The notes under the pieces were generated by a model. It was not told the origin of the DNA. It worked only from the letters and a program-made list of their open reading frames with translations, and did no database searches. A stretch of DNA of 64,000 nt from contig NZ_VNIB01000002.1 of NCBI RefSeq assembly GCF_008124615.1, positions 62,001-126,000 on the forward strand. The letters run 5' to 3'. Both the position numbers and the translations under genes were made by a program. Position 1 is the stretch's first letter; each line of letters opens with the position of its first letter. Source of the DNA: Geothermobacter ehrlichii (GTDB lineage Bacteria > Desulfobacterota > Desulfuromonadia > Desulfuromonadales > Geothermobacteraceae). Below, piece after piece: positions 10,017 to 20,957 of the stretch.

Positions 10017-10747
10017 CCTGCATCCGACTGACGCTCGAATATGACGGCACCGACTTCGCCGGCTGGCAGGTGCAACCGAACGGCCGGACGGTGCAGGAAG
10101 AACTGGAAAGGGCTCTGTCGCGTCTGCTCAAGGAGGAGGTTCGGGTGCATGCCTCCGGACGCACGGATGCCGGTGTGCACGCCCGGGAGCAGGTTGTGCA
10201 TTTCCATACCGGGAAGAAGCTGCCGCTCAAGGCCTATGTCGAGGGACTGCGCGCCCTTCTCCCCCGTGATCTGGCAGTTGTCGGCGCCAGTGAGGCCGGG
10301 GAGGGTTTCCACGCCCGCTTTTCGGCGCGGGGCAAGTGGTACCGTTACCGGATTCTGCGGACCGGCGTGCCGCACCCCCTGCAGGCCCGGTATTGCTGGC
10401 AGCTGGCCGGACCGCTGGAGGTGGCGGATATGCGCCGGGCGGCGGAACGGTTTGTCGGCGAGCACGATTTCGCCGCTTTTTGCGCTGCGGGCTCCGATGT
10501 CCGGACCACGGTCCGCCGCATCGATGCCTGCGAGCTGCGCGAGGACGGCGACCTGCTTCTTTTCGATGTCAGGGGGAGCGGTTTTCTGCGCAACATGGTC
10601 CGTATCATGGTCGGCACCCTGGTCGAAATCGGCCAGGGGAAGCGGCAGCCGGAGTCGATCGACAGACTGCTTGCCTCGGGGCGGCGGGAAGACGCCGGCA
10701 AGACGGCTCCGCCCCAGGGCCTCTGTCTGATGCGGGTCTTCTACTGA
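10013..10747 (+). CDS. truA: tRNA pseudouridine(38-40) synthase
   Basis: 244 residues, standard TruA length. It isomerises uridines 38, 39 and 40 in the tRNA anticodon arm. LEYDGTDFAGWQVQPN begins the fold, and the catalytic Asp52 lies in GRTDAGVHA. FHARFSARGKWYRY and the C-terminal SGFLRNMVRIMVGTL are family motifs. The frame is open a few codons upstream, but ATG 10013, overlapping the ecfT stop as ATGA, begins the conserved sequence. Translation is probably coupled to ecfT. Confidence 0.96.
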   Translation: MTCIRLTLEYDGTDFAGWQVQPNGRTVQEELERALSRLLKEEVRVHASGRTDAGVHAREQVVHFHTGKKLPLKAYVEGLRALLPRDLAVVGASEAGEGFHARFSARGKWYRYRILRTGVPHPLQARYCWQLAGPLEVADMRRAAERFVGEHDFAAFCAAGSDVRTTVRRIDACELREDGDLLLFDVRGSGFLRNMVRIMVGTLVEIGQGKRQPESIDRLLASGRREDAGKTAPPQGLCLMRVFY

Positions 10748-10855
10748 ACCCGCCTGTTGCAAACCGTGGAGCGGCGGTTATAGTCAAGAAGAATCCCGGA
10801 TCCGCCGATGGCTGCCCCCGCAAGTCCGGGACGATGAAAGGGGAGGTTCCGGAGT

Positions 10856-11302
10856 TTGAAGAGGGCGATGTGCATCCTGGTACCCATCGATTTCTCGGTC
10901 TACAGCTGGGAAAGTCTTCGCTATGCCGTCGGTCTGCAGGAGTTGGTCGAGCCGGTTCTGATTCTGCTGCATGTCCTGCCGCCGCTGGACGACAGTCTGC
11001 CCCTGTTCGCTCCTGACGCTCCGTTTCTGCTGGACCGTGAAAAGACGGCGTTCGACCACCTGCAGAAGGAAACGGCGCCGCATCTGCCGGAAGGCGGCGG
11101 CATCGAGGTCCGCTACCGGGTCGCCACCGGGGTACCTTTCAAGGAGATCTGCCGGGTCGCCGAGGAGGAAAAGGTCGAAATGATCGTCATCGGCACCCAC
11201 GGCCGGACCGGTCTTTCCCACCTGTTGATCGGCAGTACCGCCGAACGTGTGGTGCAGCACGCGTCCTGTCCGGTTCTGAGCATTCGACCCAAGCTGATCT
11301 GA
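10856..11302 (+). CDS. Universal stress protein, UspA family
   Basis: 148 residues with a single Usp domain. The N-terminus ILVPIDFS is the first beta strand. The C-terminal ATP-binding motif G-x2-G-x9-G-S/T is intact in GTHGRTGLSHLLIGST, so this is of the nucleotide-binding type. The start is TTG 10856, with GGAGG about ten bases upstream; ATG 10868 four codons later is the alternative and leaves the fold intact. It stands between truA and the rplM promoter with no functional partner evident. Confidence 0.88.
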   Translation: MKRAMCILVPIDFSVYSWESLRYAVGLQELVEPVLILLHVLPPLDDSLPLFAPDAPFLLDREKTAFDHLQKETAPHLPEGGGIEVRYRVATGVPFKEICRVAEEEKVEMIVIGTHGRTGLSHLLIGSTAERVVQHASCPVLSIRPKLI

Positions 11303-11314
11303 CGAAAAAGGCTC

Positions 11315-11343
11315 TTGACTTTCCGGCGGGTTTCAGCTAACTT
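11315..11343 (+). promoter_or_regulatory. Promoter candidate for rplM-rpsI
   Basis: TTGACT at 11315-11320, 17-base spacer, TAACTT at 11338-11343, leaving a leader of about 45 bases before rplM. The RplM/RpsI operon is often autoregulated through its leader, but no specific L13-binding structure was identified here. Confidence 0.5.
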
Positions 11344-11394
11344 CTGTGTTTCTGTGAGCCCCGTAAAATCACAGTTGCCAATAGAGAGGATAGC

Positions 11395-11829
11395 ATGAGC
11401 ACCAAAGCTGCAAACCCTGCCACCGTGCAGAAGAACTGGTACGTTGTCGACCTCGAGGGGAAGGTTCTCGGTCGCGCCGCCGCGCAGATCGCGCGCATCC
11501 TGCGTGGCAAGCACAAGCCGATTTACACTCCGCATGTCGATACCGGCGATTTCGTCATCGTTCTCAATGCCGACAAGGTCCGGCTGACCGGGAACAAGCT
11601 TGCTGCCAAGACCTATTATCGTCACTCCGGCTATCCGGGCGGCCTGAAGGAGATCACTGCCGAGAAGCTGCTGGAGAAAAAGCCCGAGGAGCTGATCAAG
11701 AAGGCTGTCAAGGGAATGCTCCCCAAGAACAGGCTCGGTCGGCAGATGTTCCGCAAGCTGAAGGTCTATACCGGTGCCGAGCATCCGCACGCGGCCCAGC
11801 AGCCGAAACCCCTTGAGATTCAGGACTGA
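11395..11829 (+). CDS. rplM: 50S ribosomal protein L13
   Basis: 144 residues, the standard size. [19 protein letters not shown] and [19 protein letters not shown] are diagnostic of L13, and the second half has the [10 protein letters not shown]-type motif ([13 protein letters not shown]). L13 is an early-assembling 23S rRNA-binding protein. The ATG follows GAGAGGATAGC. rpsI follows after 20 bases in the universally conserved rplM-rpsI pair. Confidence 0.98.
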   Translation: MSTKAANPATVQKNWYVVDLEGKVLGRAAAQIARILRGKHKPIYTPHVDTGDFVIVLNADKVRLTGNKLAAKTYYRHSGYPGGLKEITAEKLLEKKPEELIKKAVKGMLPKNRLGRQMFRKLKVYTGAEHPHAAQQPKPLEIQD

Positions 11830-11849
11830 GAACCAGGAGAAGATAGATC

Positions 11850-12242
11850 ATGGCCGAGCAGAAATACTATGCTACCGGGAAGAGGAAGAGTTCTGTCGCC
11901 CGGGTCTGGATCAAGCCGGGAACGGGAGTGATCACTGTCAACAAGCGGGACATCGACGAATACTTCGGTCGCGAAACCTCCAAGATGATCATTCGTCAGC
12001 CGCTGGAGTTGACCAACAACCTTGGCAAGTGGGATGTCTGGGTCAACGTCTGCGGCGGCGGCGCTTCCGGACAGGCAGGAGCCATCAAGCACGGCATCAC
12101 CAAGGCGCTGATCGAGGCTGATTCCGAGTTGCGGGGTGTGCTGAAAAAAGCCGGTTTCGTAACACGCGACAGCCGCGTCAAAGAGAGAAAGAAGTACGGT
12201 CGCCGCGGCGCCCGACGGAGCTTCCAGTTCTCCAAACGTTAA
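11850..12242 (+). CDS. rpsI: 30S ribosomal protein S9
   Basis: 130 residues. [19 protein letters not shown] opens the protein. [19 protein letters not shown] lies in the core, and the basic tail ends in QFSKR, the residues that contact the P-site tRNA. It is co-transcribed with rplM and followed 46 bases later by a strong intrinsic terminator. Confidence 0.98.
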   Translation: MAEQKYYATGKRKSSVARVWIKPGTGVITVNKRDIDEYFGRETSKMIIRQPLELTNNLGKWDVWVNVCGGGASGQAGAIKHGITKALIEADSELRGVLKKAGFVTRDSRVKERKKYGRRGARRSFQFSKR

Positions 12243-12288
12243 GCATTCCGGTTTTTCTGGCGTTTGTTCGCCAGACCGAAATCCGCTG

Positions 12289-12322
12289 GGGGAGCCGCAT
12301 TTGCGACTCCCCTTTTTCTTTC
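12289..12322 (+). terminator. Intrinsic terminator of rplM-rpsI
   Basis: Stem GGGGAG-C-CGCA pairing with TGCG-A-CTCCCC (12289-12312) with one internal mismatch and a tight loop, followed by TTTTTCTTTC. The placement after rpsI fits an operon end. Confidence 0.85.
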
Positions 12323-12344
12323 GGTTCGACAACTCACAAAATAA

Positions 12345-12361
12345 GGTTTTTCGCAAAAACC
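12345..12361. repeat. Short perfect palindrome GGTTTTT-CGC-AAAAACC
   Basis: A 7-bp stem with a 3-base loop directly abutting the larger palindromic element at 12364. Because it has a run of T and a run of A, it could work as a weak bidirectional stop, or it could be the outer edge of the repeat unit. Confidence 0.4.
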
Positions 12362-12363
12362 GG

Positions 12364-12563
12364 CCACCAGGGCTCCAGGAACACCAAGAAAATCATTTTT
12401 AACGCAGAGACGCGGAGAGGAAGAGCCCGCGGCAAGAGACAGAAAAGATTCTGATTTCAAGCCTGCGAAAGTTACGCTTTTTCTCTCCGCCTCCGATCCT
12501 CTCTGTCTCCGCGTTGGAGAATTTCGTTTTTGACCTTTTGGGTGCCTTTGGTATCTTGGTGGC
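12364..12563. repeat. 200-bp imperfect palindromic repeat upstream of argC
   Basis: The left arm (12364-12419) and the reverse complement of the right arm (12499-12563) share the blocks CCACCA, CACC-A, AACGC and GGAGA/GAGAC in the same order. The arms carry stretches such as AACGCAGAGACGCGGAG and CTCTCTGTCTCCGCGTT. The whole unit is non-coding and has a base composition unlike adjacent genes. Such CACCAAG...AACGCAGAGACGCGGAG blocks look like a dispersed intergenic family, but copy number cannot be seen in one window. The argC leader runs straight out of it. Confidence 0.55.
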
Positions 12564-12621
12564 GGAGCGATGTTTGGGATGTAGGTCCGTTTCCTTTTTC
12601 CGAATCCACCAAGAGGTCGAG

Positions 12622-13659
12622 ATGAAAAAACGCGTTGCCGTTCTCGGAGGTAGTGGTTACACGGGGGTCGAGTTGCTGCGTCTGCTCGCATCACACCCGA
12701 AGGTCGAACTGGTCTGCGTGACTTCCCGGCAGTTTGCCGGGCAGAAGGTGGAGAATGTCTTTCCGTCCCTGCGCGGCATGTGCGGACTCGAGTTTACCGA
12801 CGGCGAACCCGCCGACATCGCCGGAGACGCCGATGTTGTCTTTACCGCCCTGCCGCATCAGGCCGCCATGGGGGTCGTTCCGGAACTGTTGCAGGCGGGA
12901 CTGAAGGTGGTCGACCTGTCGGCCGATTACCGGCTGCGTGACGCCGCGGTCTACGAGGAGTGGTACCAGCCCCACAGCAGCCCGCAGCTGCTGAAAGAAG
13001 CGGTCTACGGCCTGCCCGAACTCTTTCGTGATGACATCCGGCAGGCGCGGCTTGTCGCCAATCCTGGCTGTTATCCGACCAGTGTCGCTCTCGGCCTGGC
13101 CCCGTTGCTGAAAGATGGTCTGATCGCCCCCGACAGCCTGATCATCGACAGCAAGTCGGGAACCAGCGGCGCCGGCCGCTCCGCCAAGCTCGACAGCCTC
13201 TTTTGCGAGGTCAACGAGGGATTCAAGGCCTACGGCCTGCCGCGGCATCGTCATACGCCGGAAATCGAGCAGACCCTCGGCCAGCTTGCCGGCCAGCCGG
13301 TCAAGGTCAGCTTCACGCCGCACCTGCTGCCGGTCAATCGTGGCATTCTGTCGACCCTTTACGCGACATTGCTCAGGCCGGTCAGTCAGCCGGAGCTGGA
13401 CGAGCTCTATGCCCGTTTTTACCAGGATGAATTCTTTGTCCGCTGCACCGGCGGCGTACTGCCGAACATACGCCAGGTCGTCGGCAGTAACTTCTGCGAT
13501 GTCGGGGCCGTGGTCGATGGACGGACAGGCCGGGTCGTCGTGGTTTCGGTCATCGACAATCTGCTCAAGGGGGCTGCTGGGCAGGCGGTGCAGAATTTCA
13601 ACCTGTTGCTTGGCCTGGACGAAACGACCGGTTTGGAGGCGGTTGCCGTCTGGCCCTGA
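12622..13659 (+). CDS. argC: N-acetyl-gamma-glutamyl-phosphate reductase
   Basis: 345 residues. It reduces N-acetylglutamyl phosphate to the semialdehyde with NADPH in arginine synthesis. [18 protein letters not shown] is the N-terminal Rossmann motif. The catalytic Cys is in [11 protein letters not shown], and a conserved His lies in [10 protein letters not shown]. The frame is open from 12514, but ATG 12622, with AGAGG ten bases upstream, starts the conserved protein; the upstream part is repeat DNA. No other arg gene is adjacent. Confidence 0.95.
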   Translation: MKKRVAVLGGSGYTGVELLRLLASHPKVELVCVTSRQFAGQKVENVFPSLRGMCGLEFTDGEPADIAGDADVVFTALPHQAAMGVVPELLQAGLKVVDLSADYRLRDAAVYEEWYQPHSSPQLLKEAVYGLPELFRDDIRQARLVANPGCYPTSVALGLAPLLKDGLIAPDSLIIDSKSGTSGAGRSAKLDSLFCEVNEGFKAYGLPRHRHTPEIEQTLGQLAGQPVKVSFTPHLLPVNRGILSTLYATLLRPVSQPELDELYARFYQDEFFVRCTGGVLPNIRQVVGSNFCDVGAVVDGRTGRVVVVSVIDNLLKGAAGQAVQNFNLLLGLDETTGLEAVAVWP

Positions 13660-13687
13660 GCGGTCGCGGGCTTGAAGAAGGAGTGCC

Positions 13688-13900
13688 ATGAACGGAGGTT
13701 GCAAAGCCGGAATCGACCACTGCAGCTGCACCTACACCAGCTGCGGCAAGCGGGGCAACTGCTGCCAGTGCGTCCTGTTTCACCGAAGCAGGGGGGAAGT
13801 CACCGGCTGTTTCTTTTCGCCGGAAGGGGAAAGAAGCTACGATCGTTCGCTGGAGAATTTCGTGCGCGACGCTGCGCGGCGGCAGGCGGCGGGAAGATAG
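13688..13900 (+). CDS. Cysteine-rich small protein, DUF6485-like
   Basis: 70 residues with eight cysteines in the first 55. The pattern C-x6-C-x-C-x5-C-x5-CC-x2-C then C later, followed by FHR and CFF, resembles the small DUF6485 group that I recall as CNCTY.GC.RHGKCCECV..HR. This suggests a metal-binding or Fe-S knuckle, but no function is established. The ATG has GGAG about 7 bases upstream. It follows argC by 28 bases and converges on the GGDEF gene, whose stop is 18 bases away. Confidence 0.75.
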   Translation: MNGGCKAGIDHCSCTYTSCGKRGNCCQCVLFHRSRGEVTGCFFSPEGERSYDRSLENFVRDAARRQAAGR

Positions 13901-13917
13901 CCAGACCGGGCGGCGGG

Positions 13918-16071
13918 TCAGGAGACGGCGTGAATCTCCTCCCGCCAGCTCACAACGCAGTTGCGTCCGTTTTCCTTGGCCCGATAGAGTGCCCGGTCGG
14001 CCATATCGAGCAGCTCGTAGATATCGGTGCTGTCGCCCGGATATTCGGCAATGCCCAGCGACAGCGTGAGGCAGCCGCCGGGCTGACTCTTCTCTTCGCC
14101 GGGGAAGTTCTCTGCCAGGATGTGGCTCCGGAGTTTTTCCGCCGCCGCTTCCGCCCCCGCCTTGTCCGTTTTGGGCAGCAGGATCACGAATTCCTCACCA
14201 CCAAAGCGACCGACCAGGTCGATGCCGCGGGTGTTCTGCAGCAGGATGTCCGCCACTTTCTTCAGGACAATATCTCCCTTGAGATGGCCGTGAGTGTCGT
14301 TGAAGGCCTTGAAATGGTCGATATCGGCCATGATCAGGCTGAAATGGGAATGAAAGCGCCTGGCCTGGGCCGCCTCGCGCTTGAGGATCATCTGGAAATG
14401 TCGGCGGTTGGCCAGTCCCGTCAGTTCGTCGGTATTCGACAGGTCGCGGGCCTTTTCGAACAGTTGGCTGTTGTCGATGGAGATGGCGGCCTGGTTGGCG
14501 ATAGCCTGCAGTAGCTTGAGCTCTTCGCCACTGAAAGCATCGGTTTCGATCTTGTGCAGGTTGAGAACGCCTACCAGCCGCTGCTTTACCACCAGCGGGA
14601 TGGCGACCATCGAGCCGCGGGAGTGGTGCCGCCCCTTGTAGCCGAGGGTGCGCTCGTCCTTCTGCAGGTCGGCGACATAGATGATCTTCTGGGCCAGCGC
14701 CGCCTTGCCGGTGATGCCCTCGCCCAGGCTGAATGAAACACCGCGCAGCAGGTCCTGGTCGATGCCGTGCGCCTTTCGGACCAGCAGTTCCTCGTTGCCC
14801 GGATTGTAGGTGAAGAGGACCACGCGGTCGCAGAGAAACTGGTCGATAATGGTCGCCAGCATCCGTTCGAAGAGAATGTCGAGGTCGAGGGACGAGGTCA
14901 TGGCCCGGTTCAGTTCCATCAGAGCAGACATCTCCTTCAGGCGCTTGCGCAACTCCCTGTTGACCCTTTCGATCTCCGCGTTTTTCGCCTCGAGGATCTC
15001 TTTGTAATGTTTTTCCTGGTCGAGGGTGGCCAGCTCCCTCTCCTTGGCGATCTTTTCCTGGTAGAGGATATCGAGCTGCCTAACCATGGTGTTGAACGAA
15101 CGGGTCAGGATGCCGAGTTCGTCTTCGGATCTGACCGGAATCTCGATCTGGAAGTTGCCTGCGCTGATGGTCTCAGTGGCCTTGGCCAGCTCTCTGACCG
15201 GTGCCAGCAGCCTGCGGATGTGGCGGCTGAAGAAGAGACCCGAGAAAAGCAGGGCGGCGGCGAGGGTCAGGCTGGAGCCCAGGGCCAGGTTGCCGGCCAG
15301 GGTCGTCAGGCCTATGGTCGAGATGCCGACCGCGAGAATGACCATGTCCGTCGTCCCCAAGGGGACGGCAAAAAGCTGGTATCTTTCCCACCCCGTTGGA
15401 ACCACGAGTTTTTTTCCAGCCGAAATTTCGGCAATTTGCTGGTTGTCCAGGCGGATCGGCGGGACGGTTCCGGTGGTGCCGGAAAGGTAGCGACCGTTGT
15501 AATCAAACAGAAAGCAGCGTCCCTGAAGGTTGCGCATCAGCCGCGAAAGAAAGGGTTTGCCCAGGGGTTCTGTACCGAGGAGAAAACGTGAGTGGCCATC
15601 GTTGGTTTGAAAAGGGCGGACCAGTACCAGCGCCGGACCGGTCCGGTCATCGTTCAGAAAGCGGATGCGTTCACGTCCGCTTTTGCCGGCATGTTTGAAA
15701 AGCTGGCGCAGTTCCCTGTTTTCTGTATGAACGATGTCGGTCGGCGTGAGGACGCGGAAGCGGTGCCGGTTCATGTCCTGAAGAATTTTGCGGTCATGCA
15801 GCGAACTGAGATCGATGCCCTGTTCCAGCATGGCGCTCACCAAGGCCGATTCACTCCGCAATCGGGCCTCCCGGTCGCGGATCGCCTGTTCGATGGTGGA
15901 CTGCATGGCCAGCAGGTTGCTGTCGATGGTATCGGAAAGGGTTTTCCGGGTCTGGTAGACGACGCCGAGGGTTGCTATGACGCCGAGAAGAACGAGCAGG
16001 ATGAAGAAAGGTGCCAGAATCCTGCCGGACAGCGGCAGGTTGCGCAGGCGTTGGAGGATGCCGCCGGTCAT
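13918..16071 (-). CDS. Membrane diguanylate cyclase with sensor, HAMP, GAF and GGDEF domains
   Basis: 717 residues. TM1 is at about 16-38. A periplasmic sensor of about 210 residues follows, then TM2 near 250-285, HAMP, a coiled coil, a GAF domain (about 385-535) and a C-terminal GGDEF domain (543-710). The active motif is GGEEF at 624-628, and an RGID inhibitory I-site lies at 615-618. An active, product-inhibited c-di-GMP synthase is therefore expected. The start overlaps the HD-GYP stop by 4 bases (16068-16071), so the two opposing enzymes are translated as a pair. The periplasmic domain looks double-CACHE-like, but its ligand is unknown. Confidence 0.92.
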   Translation of the reverse strand: MTGGILQRLRNLPLSGRILAPFFILLVLLGVIATLGVVYQTRKTLSDTIDSNLLAMQSTIEQAIRDREARLRSESALVSAMLEQGIDLSSLHDRKILQDMNRHRFRVLTPTDIVHTENRELRQLFKHAGKSGRERIRFLNDDRTGPALVLVRPFQTNDGHSRFLLGTEPLGKPFLSRLMRNLQGRCFLFDYNGRYLSGTTGTVPPIRLDNQQIAEISAGKKLVVPTGWERYQLFAVPLGTTDMVILAVGISTIGLTTLAGNLALGSSLTLAAALLFSGLFFSRHIRRLLAPVRELAKATETISAGNFQIEIPVRSEDELGILTRSFNTMVRQLDILYQEKIAKERELATLDQEKHYKEILEAKNAEIERVNRELRKRLKEMSALMELNRAMTSSLDLDILFERMLATIIDQFLCDRVVLFTYNPGNEELLVRKAHGIDQDLLRGVSFSLGEGITGKAALAQKIIYVADLQKDERTLGYKGRHHSRGSMVAIPLVVKQRLVGVLNLHKIETDAFSGEELKLLQAIANQAAISIDNSQLFEKARDLSNTDELTGLANRRHFQMILKREAAQARRFHSHFSLIMADIDHFKAFNDTHGHLKGDIVLKKVADILLQNTRGIDLVGRFGGEEFVILLPKTDKAGAEAAAEKLRSHILAENFPGEEKSQPGGCLTLSLGIAEYPGDSTDIYELLDMADRALYRAKENGRNCVVSWREEIHAVS

Positions 16072-18122
16072 GACGCGAAGACCTGACTGGCCTGGTCTTC
16101 CTGCTCCATCATGGCTAGAAAGGCCTGGGCGATATCGGGGTCGAACTGGGTACCGGCGTGCTCCCTGATTTCGGCAATTGCGACTTCGTGGCTCAGGGCC
16201 TTTCGGTAGGGACGGTCGGTGGTCATGGCGTCATAGGTGTCGGCGACGGCCAGAATCTTGGCCTCGATGAGCATCTCGTCCCCCTTGATGCCGCAGGGAT
16301 AGCCGCTGCCGTCGTAACGTTCGTGATGCTGCAGAATGATTTCCCGGACATGAGCGAGAAAACGGATCGGCTCCAGGATGTGGACTCCGATGGACGGATG
16401 TTGCCGAAGAGTGTGGATGTCGTCCTTGTCAAGGGCTTCTGTCTTGTGCAGAAGCGATTCGCAGATGCCGATCTTGCCGATGTCGTGCAGGATGGCCGCC
16501 TGCTCTATCTTGCGCTGTGTTTCGGCCGGCAGATCCATGAAGGCAGCCAGTCGCATGGCATAGCGTTTGACCCGTTCCGAATGCCCGCGGGTGTAGGCGT
16601 CACTCGCTTCGACCGCTGAAACCAGGGCCTGTACCGTACTCAGGTAGGTCTTTTCCTGCTCTTCGTAGAGTCGGGCGTTCTTGATGGCGACGCTCGCCTG
16701 GGCGGCGATGGTGGAAAGCAGTTCGAGGTCTTCGGAGGTAAAGCCCTGACCGTCGTGACGGTTGGCGATGGTCATGGTGCCGATGATCTCGTCGCCGCTT
16801 TTGAGCGGTGCGCAGACGACCGTTTCGCGGGTGAACCCCAGGCGGCTGACCCGACTGAATTCCCTGGCATGTTCGATGTCGGTGATCAGCAGCGGCTGCC
16901 GGTTGCGTACTACCCACTGGGAAACGCCCCCCGGTTTCATCGGGATCCGCATGCCGCGGTCGATGTGTTCGGGGATGCCTTCGGCCGCGCCGATGGTCAG
17001 GGTCCAGGAATCCTTTTCCAGCAGCAGGATGTATCCGATTCTTGCCTGCAGGGTTTCGACCGTCTGGTGGACCAGGGTGGTGAAGAGCTGGTCGAGATCC
17101 ATGGTGGCGTTGATGTCGAGTCCCATGCGGTGCAGGGCCTGCAGCCGGTTGACGGCGTCCTGCAGGTTGGTGTTGCGCTCCTCGAGTTCGCTGGCCAGGT
17201 CGGCGATCTTGTAGTTGGCTTCCTCGATCTCCTCGATGCGCTCCTCGAGGGTGATGTTGAGGTATTCGATCTCCTTGAGCCGTTCCTCGAGGGTGATGTT
17301 CATGCTCTGGATTTCATCGTGATGCGCCAGTTTCTCCTGGGCTATGGCCATCTCCCGTTCCTGGGAGACCGTCCGGTCGATCAGTTCCCGCAGCCGGTCG
17401 ACCATGCGGTTGAATTTTTCCGAGAGGATCGCCATTTCCTTCGAGCTGGTGATGTCGGTTCGGGCGTCATCGAAGTCGCCTTCCTCAAGATGGTTCATGG
17501 CCTTGGCGAAGCGGCGCAGGGGGCGGTCGACGTAGATGATGATAAAGGCGCTCAGGGCGACGACCATGATCAGCAGCAGTGCGAGAGAGGAGACGAGTGT
17601 GGCCTGCTTGCCCTTGCGCTGGATGGTCGCCATTTCGTCCAGGGAAAGATGGACATTGAGAATCCCGAGAACCTTGGCCTGGGGATCATGGCAGCGGTGG
17701 CAGACCGGGGCGTTTTCGATGGGAACGAGGGTGGAGTGGATTTCGTTGCCGGCGGTGGTATGGACAAAGGTATGTTCGTTTGAACGGTAGGCCAGCAGTT
17801 CGCTGCCCGGAACCAGGTCACCGACCTCTTCGGGCCTGGAGGAGATGAGAATGCGGCCGGAGTCGTCGAAGATATGGATGTCGTCGATGGCCGGTTCACG
17901 GCTGATGCGTTCAATGACCCGGGCGACTTCCTGGTTCTGGCCGGCGGCCATGTTGGCAATGATGCTGTTGCGGATGGTCTCTCCCAGCACCCGCCCGCTC
18001 TGGTCGGCGAAACGGCGCAGCATGGTTCTCTGGGTCTCCAGGTTGTGCCAGAGTGCCAGGCCCACTGCCAGGACCATGATGGCGGTGGTCAAACCGAGGA
18101 TTTTGACCTTGAGAGAATTCAT
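16068..18122 (-). CDS. HD-GYP phosphodiesterase with periplasmic c-type haem motif
   Basis: 684 residues. TM1 is at 5-26. A periplasmic domain (27-176) contains CHRCH at 141-145, a CxxCH haem-attachment site. TM2 is at 177-198, then HAMP, a long coiled coil with a repeated NITLEER heptad, a GAF domain (about 330-480) and an HD-GYP domain. HD is at 546-547, HHE at 599-601 and DGSGYP at 604-609, so the c-di-GMP phosphodiesterase site looks complete. The haem could sense redox state, O2, NO or CO. No good ribosome site precedes the ATG. It lies upstream of, and overlaps, the diguanylate cyclase. Confidence 0.92.
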   Translation of the reverse strand: MNSLKVKILGLTTAIMVLAVGLALWHNLETQRTMLRRFADQSGRVLGETIRNSIIANMAAGQNQEVARVIERISREPAIDDIHIFDDSGRILISSRPEEVGDLVPGSELLAYRSNEHTFVHTTAGNEIHSTLVPIENAPVCHRCHDPQAKVLGILNVHLSLDEMATIQRKGKQATLVSSLALLLIMVVALSAFIIIYVDRPLRRFAKAMNHLEEGDFDDARTDITSSKEMAILSEKFNRMVDRLRELIDRTVSQEREMAIAQEKLAHHDEIQSMNITLEERLKEIEYLNITLEERIEEIEEANYKIADLASELEERNTNLQDAVNRLQALHRMGLDINATMDLDQLFTTLVHQTVETLQARIGYILLLEKDSWTLTIGAAEGIPEHIDRGMRIPMKPGGVSQWVVRNRQPLLITDIEHAREFSRVSRLGFTRETVVCAPLKSGDEIIGTMTIANRHDGQGFTSEDLELLSTIAAQASVAIKNARLYEEQEKTYLSTVQALVSAVEASDAYTRGHSERVKRYAMRLAAFMDLPAETQRKIEQAAILHDIGKIGICESLLHKTEALDKDDIHTLRQHPSIGVHILEPIRFLAHVREIILQHHERYDGSGYPCGIKGDEMLIEAKILAVADTYDAMTTDRPYRKALSHEVAIAEIREHAGTQFDPDIAQAFLAMMEQEDQASQVFAS

Positions 18123-18294
18123 GCCAGCGTTATTGCCACCCGAAGTTGGAGTCCGCAGGCCGGTGTTATCCCGAAATTGCGGTGAAAAGCCTGAATGTCC
18201 CGTATACGTTCGTTCGGTCCGCCTTCACGGACGCAGCGAAGCAAAACATCTGAAAACATGACGGTTCCCGCCGCCGGACGAAGTATTGACAGGG

Positions 18295-18306
18295 TGCACC
18301 GGTGCA
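18295..18306. promoter_or_regulatory. 12-bp perfect palindrome between divergent genes
   Basis: TGCACCGGTGCA at 18295-18306 reads identically on both strands. It begins 3 bases after a TTGACA (18286-18291) and lies between the divergent HD-GYP and DUF2065-like genes. It could be a dimeric regulator site, but a single copy of this length can arise by chance. Confidence 0.3.
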
Positions 18307-18388
18307 ATCAAGAATGGTCCCGTGCTATACAAGCTCAGTCTGTTGCAATTAATCTGCCATCCAAGATATAGAAAATTTTAAGGTTTTT

Positions 18389-18577
18389 ATGGAAAAACTG
18401 ATGCTCGGTTTCGGCCTGATGCTGGTTTTCGAGGGAGTTCCCTGGTTCCTGTCTCCCGAACGGATGCGGCGTTTCGTCCTGCGGCTGTCGACGCTTCCGG
18501 AAGGTTCTTTGCGCCTGACGGGATTTCTGAGCATGATGGCCGGCCTGCTGGTGGTCTATCTGGCGACCGGCGGCTAG
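18389..18577 (+). CDS. DUF2065 (YjeT-like) small membrane protein
   Basis: 62 residues with two hydrophobic helices: LMLGFGLMLVFEGVPWFL near the N-terminus and LTGFLSMMAGLLVVYLAT at the C-terminus, joined by a basic linker (RMRRFVLRL). The pattern of an early LVFEG and a mid RLTGF matches the DUF2065 family. These are inner-membrane proteins of unknown function, often near hflC or purA in other bacteria. Here it is next to queA. The ribosome site is weak (AAGG nine bases upstream). Confidence 0.75.
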   Translation: MEKLMLGFGLMLVFEGVPWFLSPERMRRFVLRLSTLPEGSLRLTGFLSMMAGLLVVYLATGG

Positions 18578-18702
18578 GTCCGATGGCGGAGTGGAAGCTG
18601 GACCTGGCCGGTTGAACTGCGTTGACTTTCGCCGTCGAGTATGGTCTTGTTAGTCCCCCGTTTCCGACTGACGCCCTGCTGAATCGACTGGCCCGGAATC
18701 GC

Positions 18703-20885
<2,183 letters not shown>

Positions 20886-20957
20886 CGGACCGGAGACTGC
20901 CGGCCGAAACGTTTTATCATTTATCAATCAACGAAAGACCCAGCCAAGGAGGAACAC

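Noticed and set aside
12514-12621. N-terminal extension of argC
   Set aside because: It would translate the palindromic repeat; the conserved protein starts at 12622.
18119-18307. 62-codon minus-strand frame overlapping the HD-GYP start
   Set aside because: No ribosome site or family similarity; it spans the divergent promoter region.
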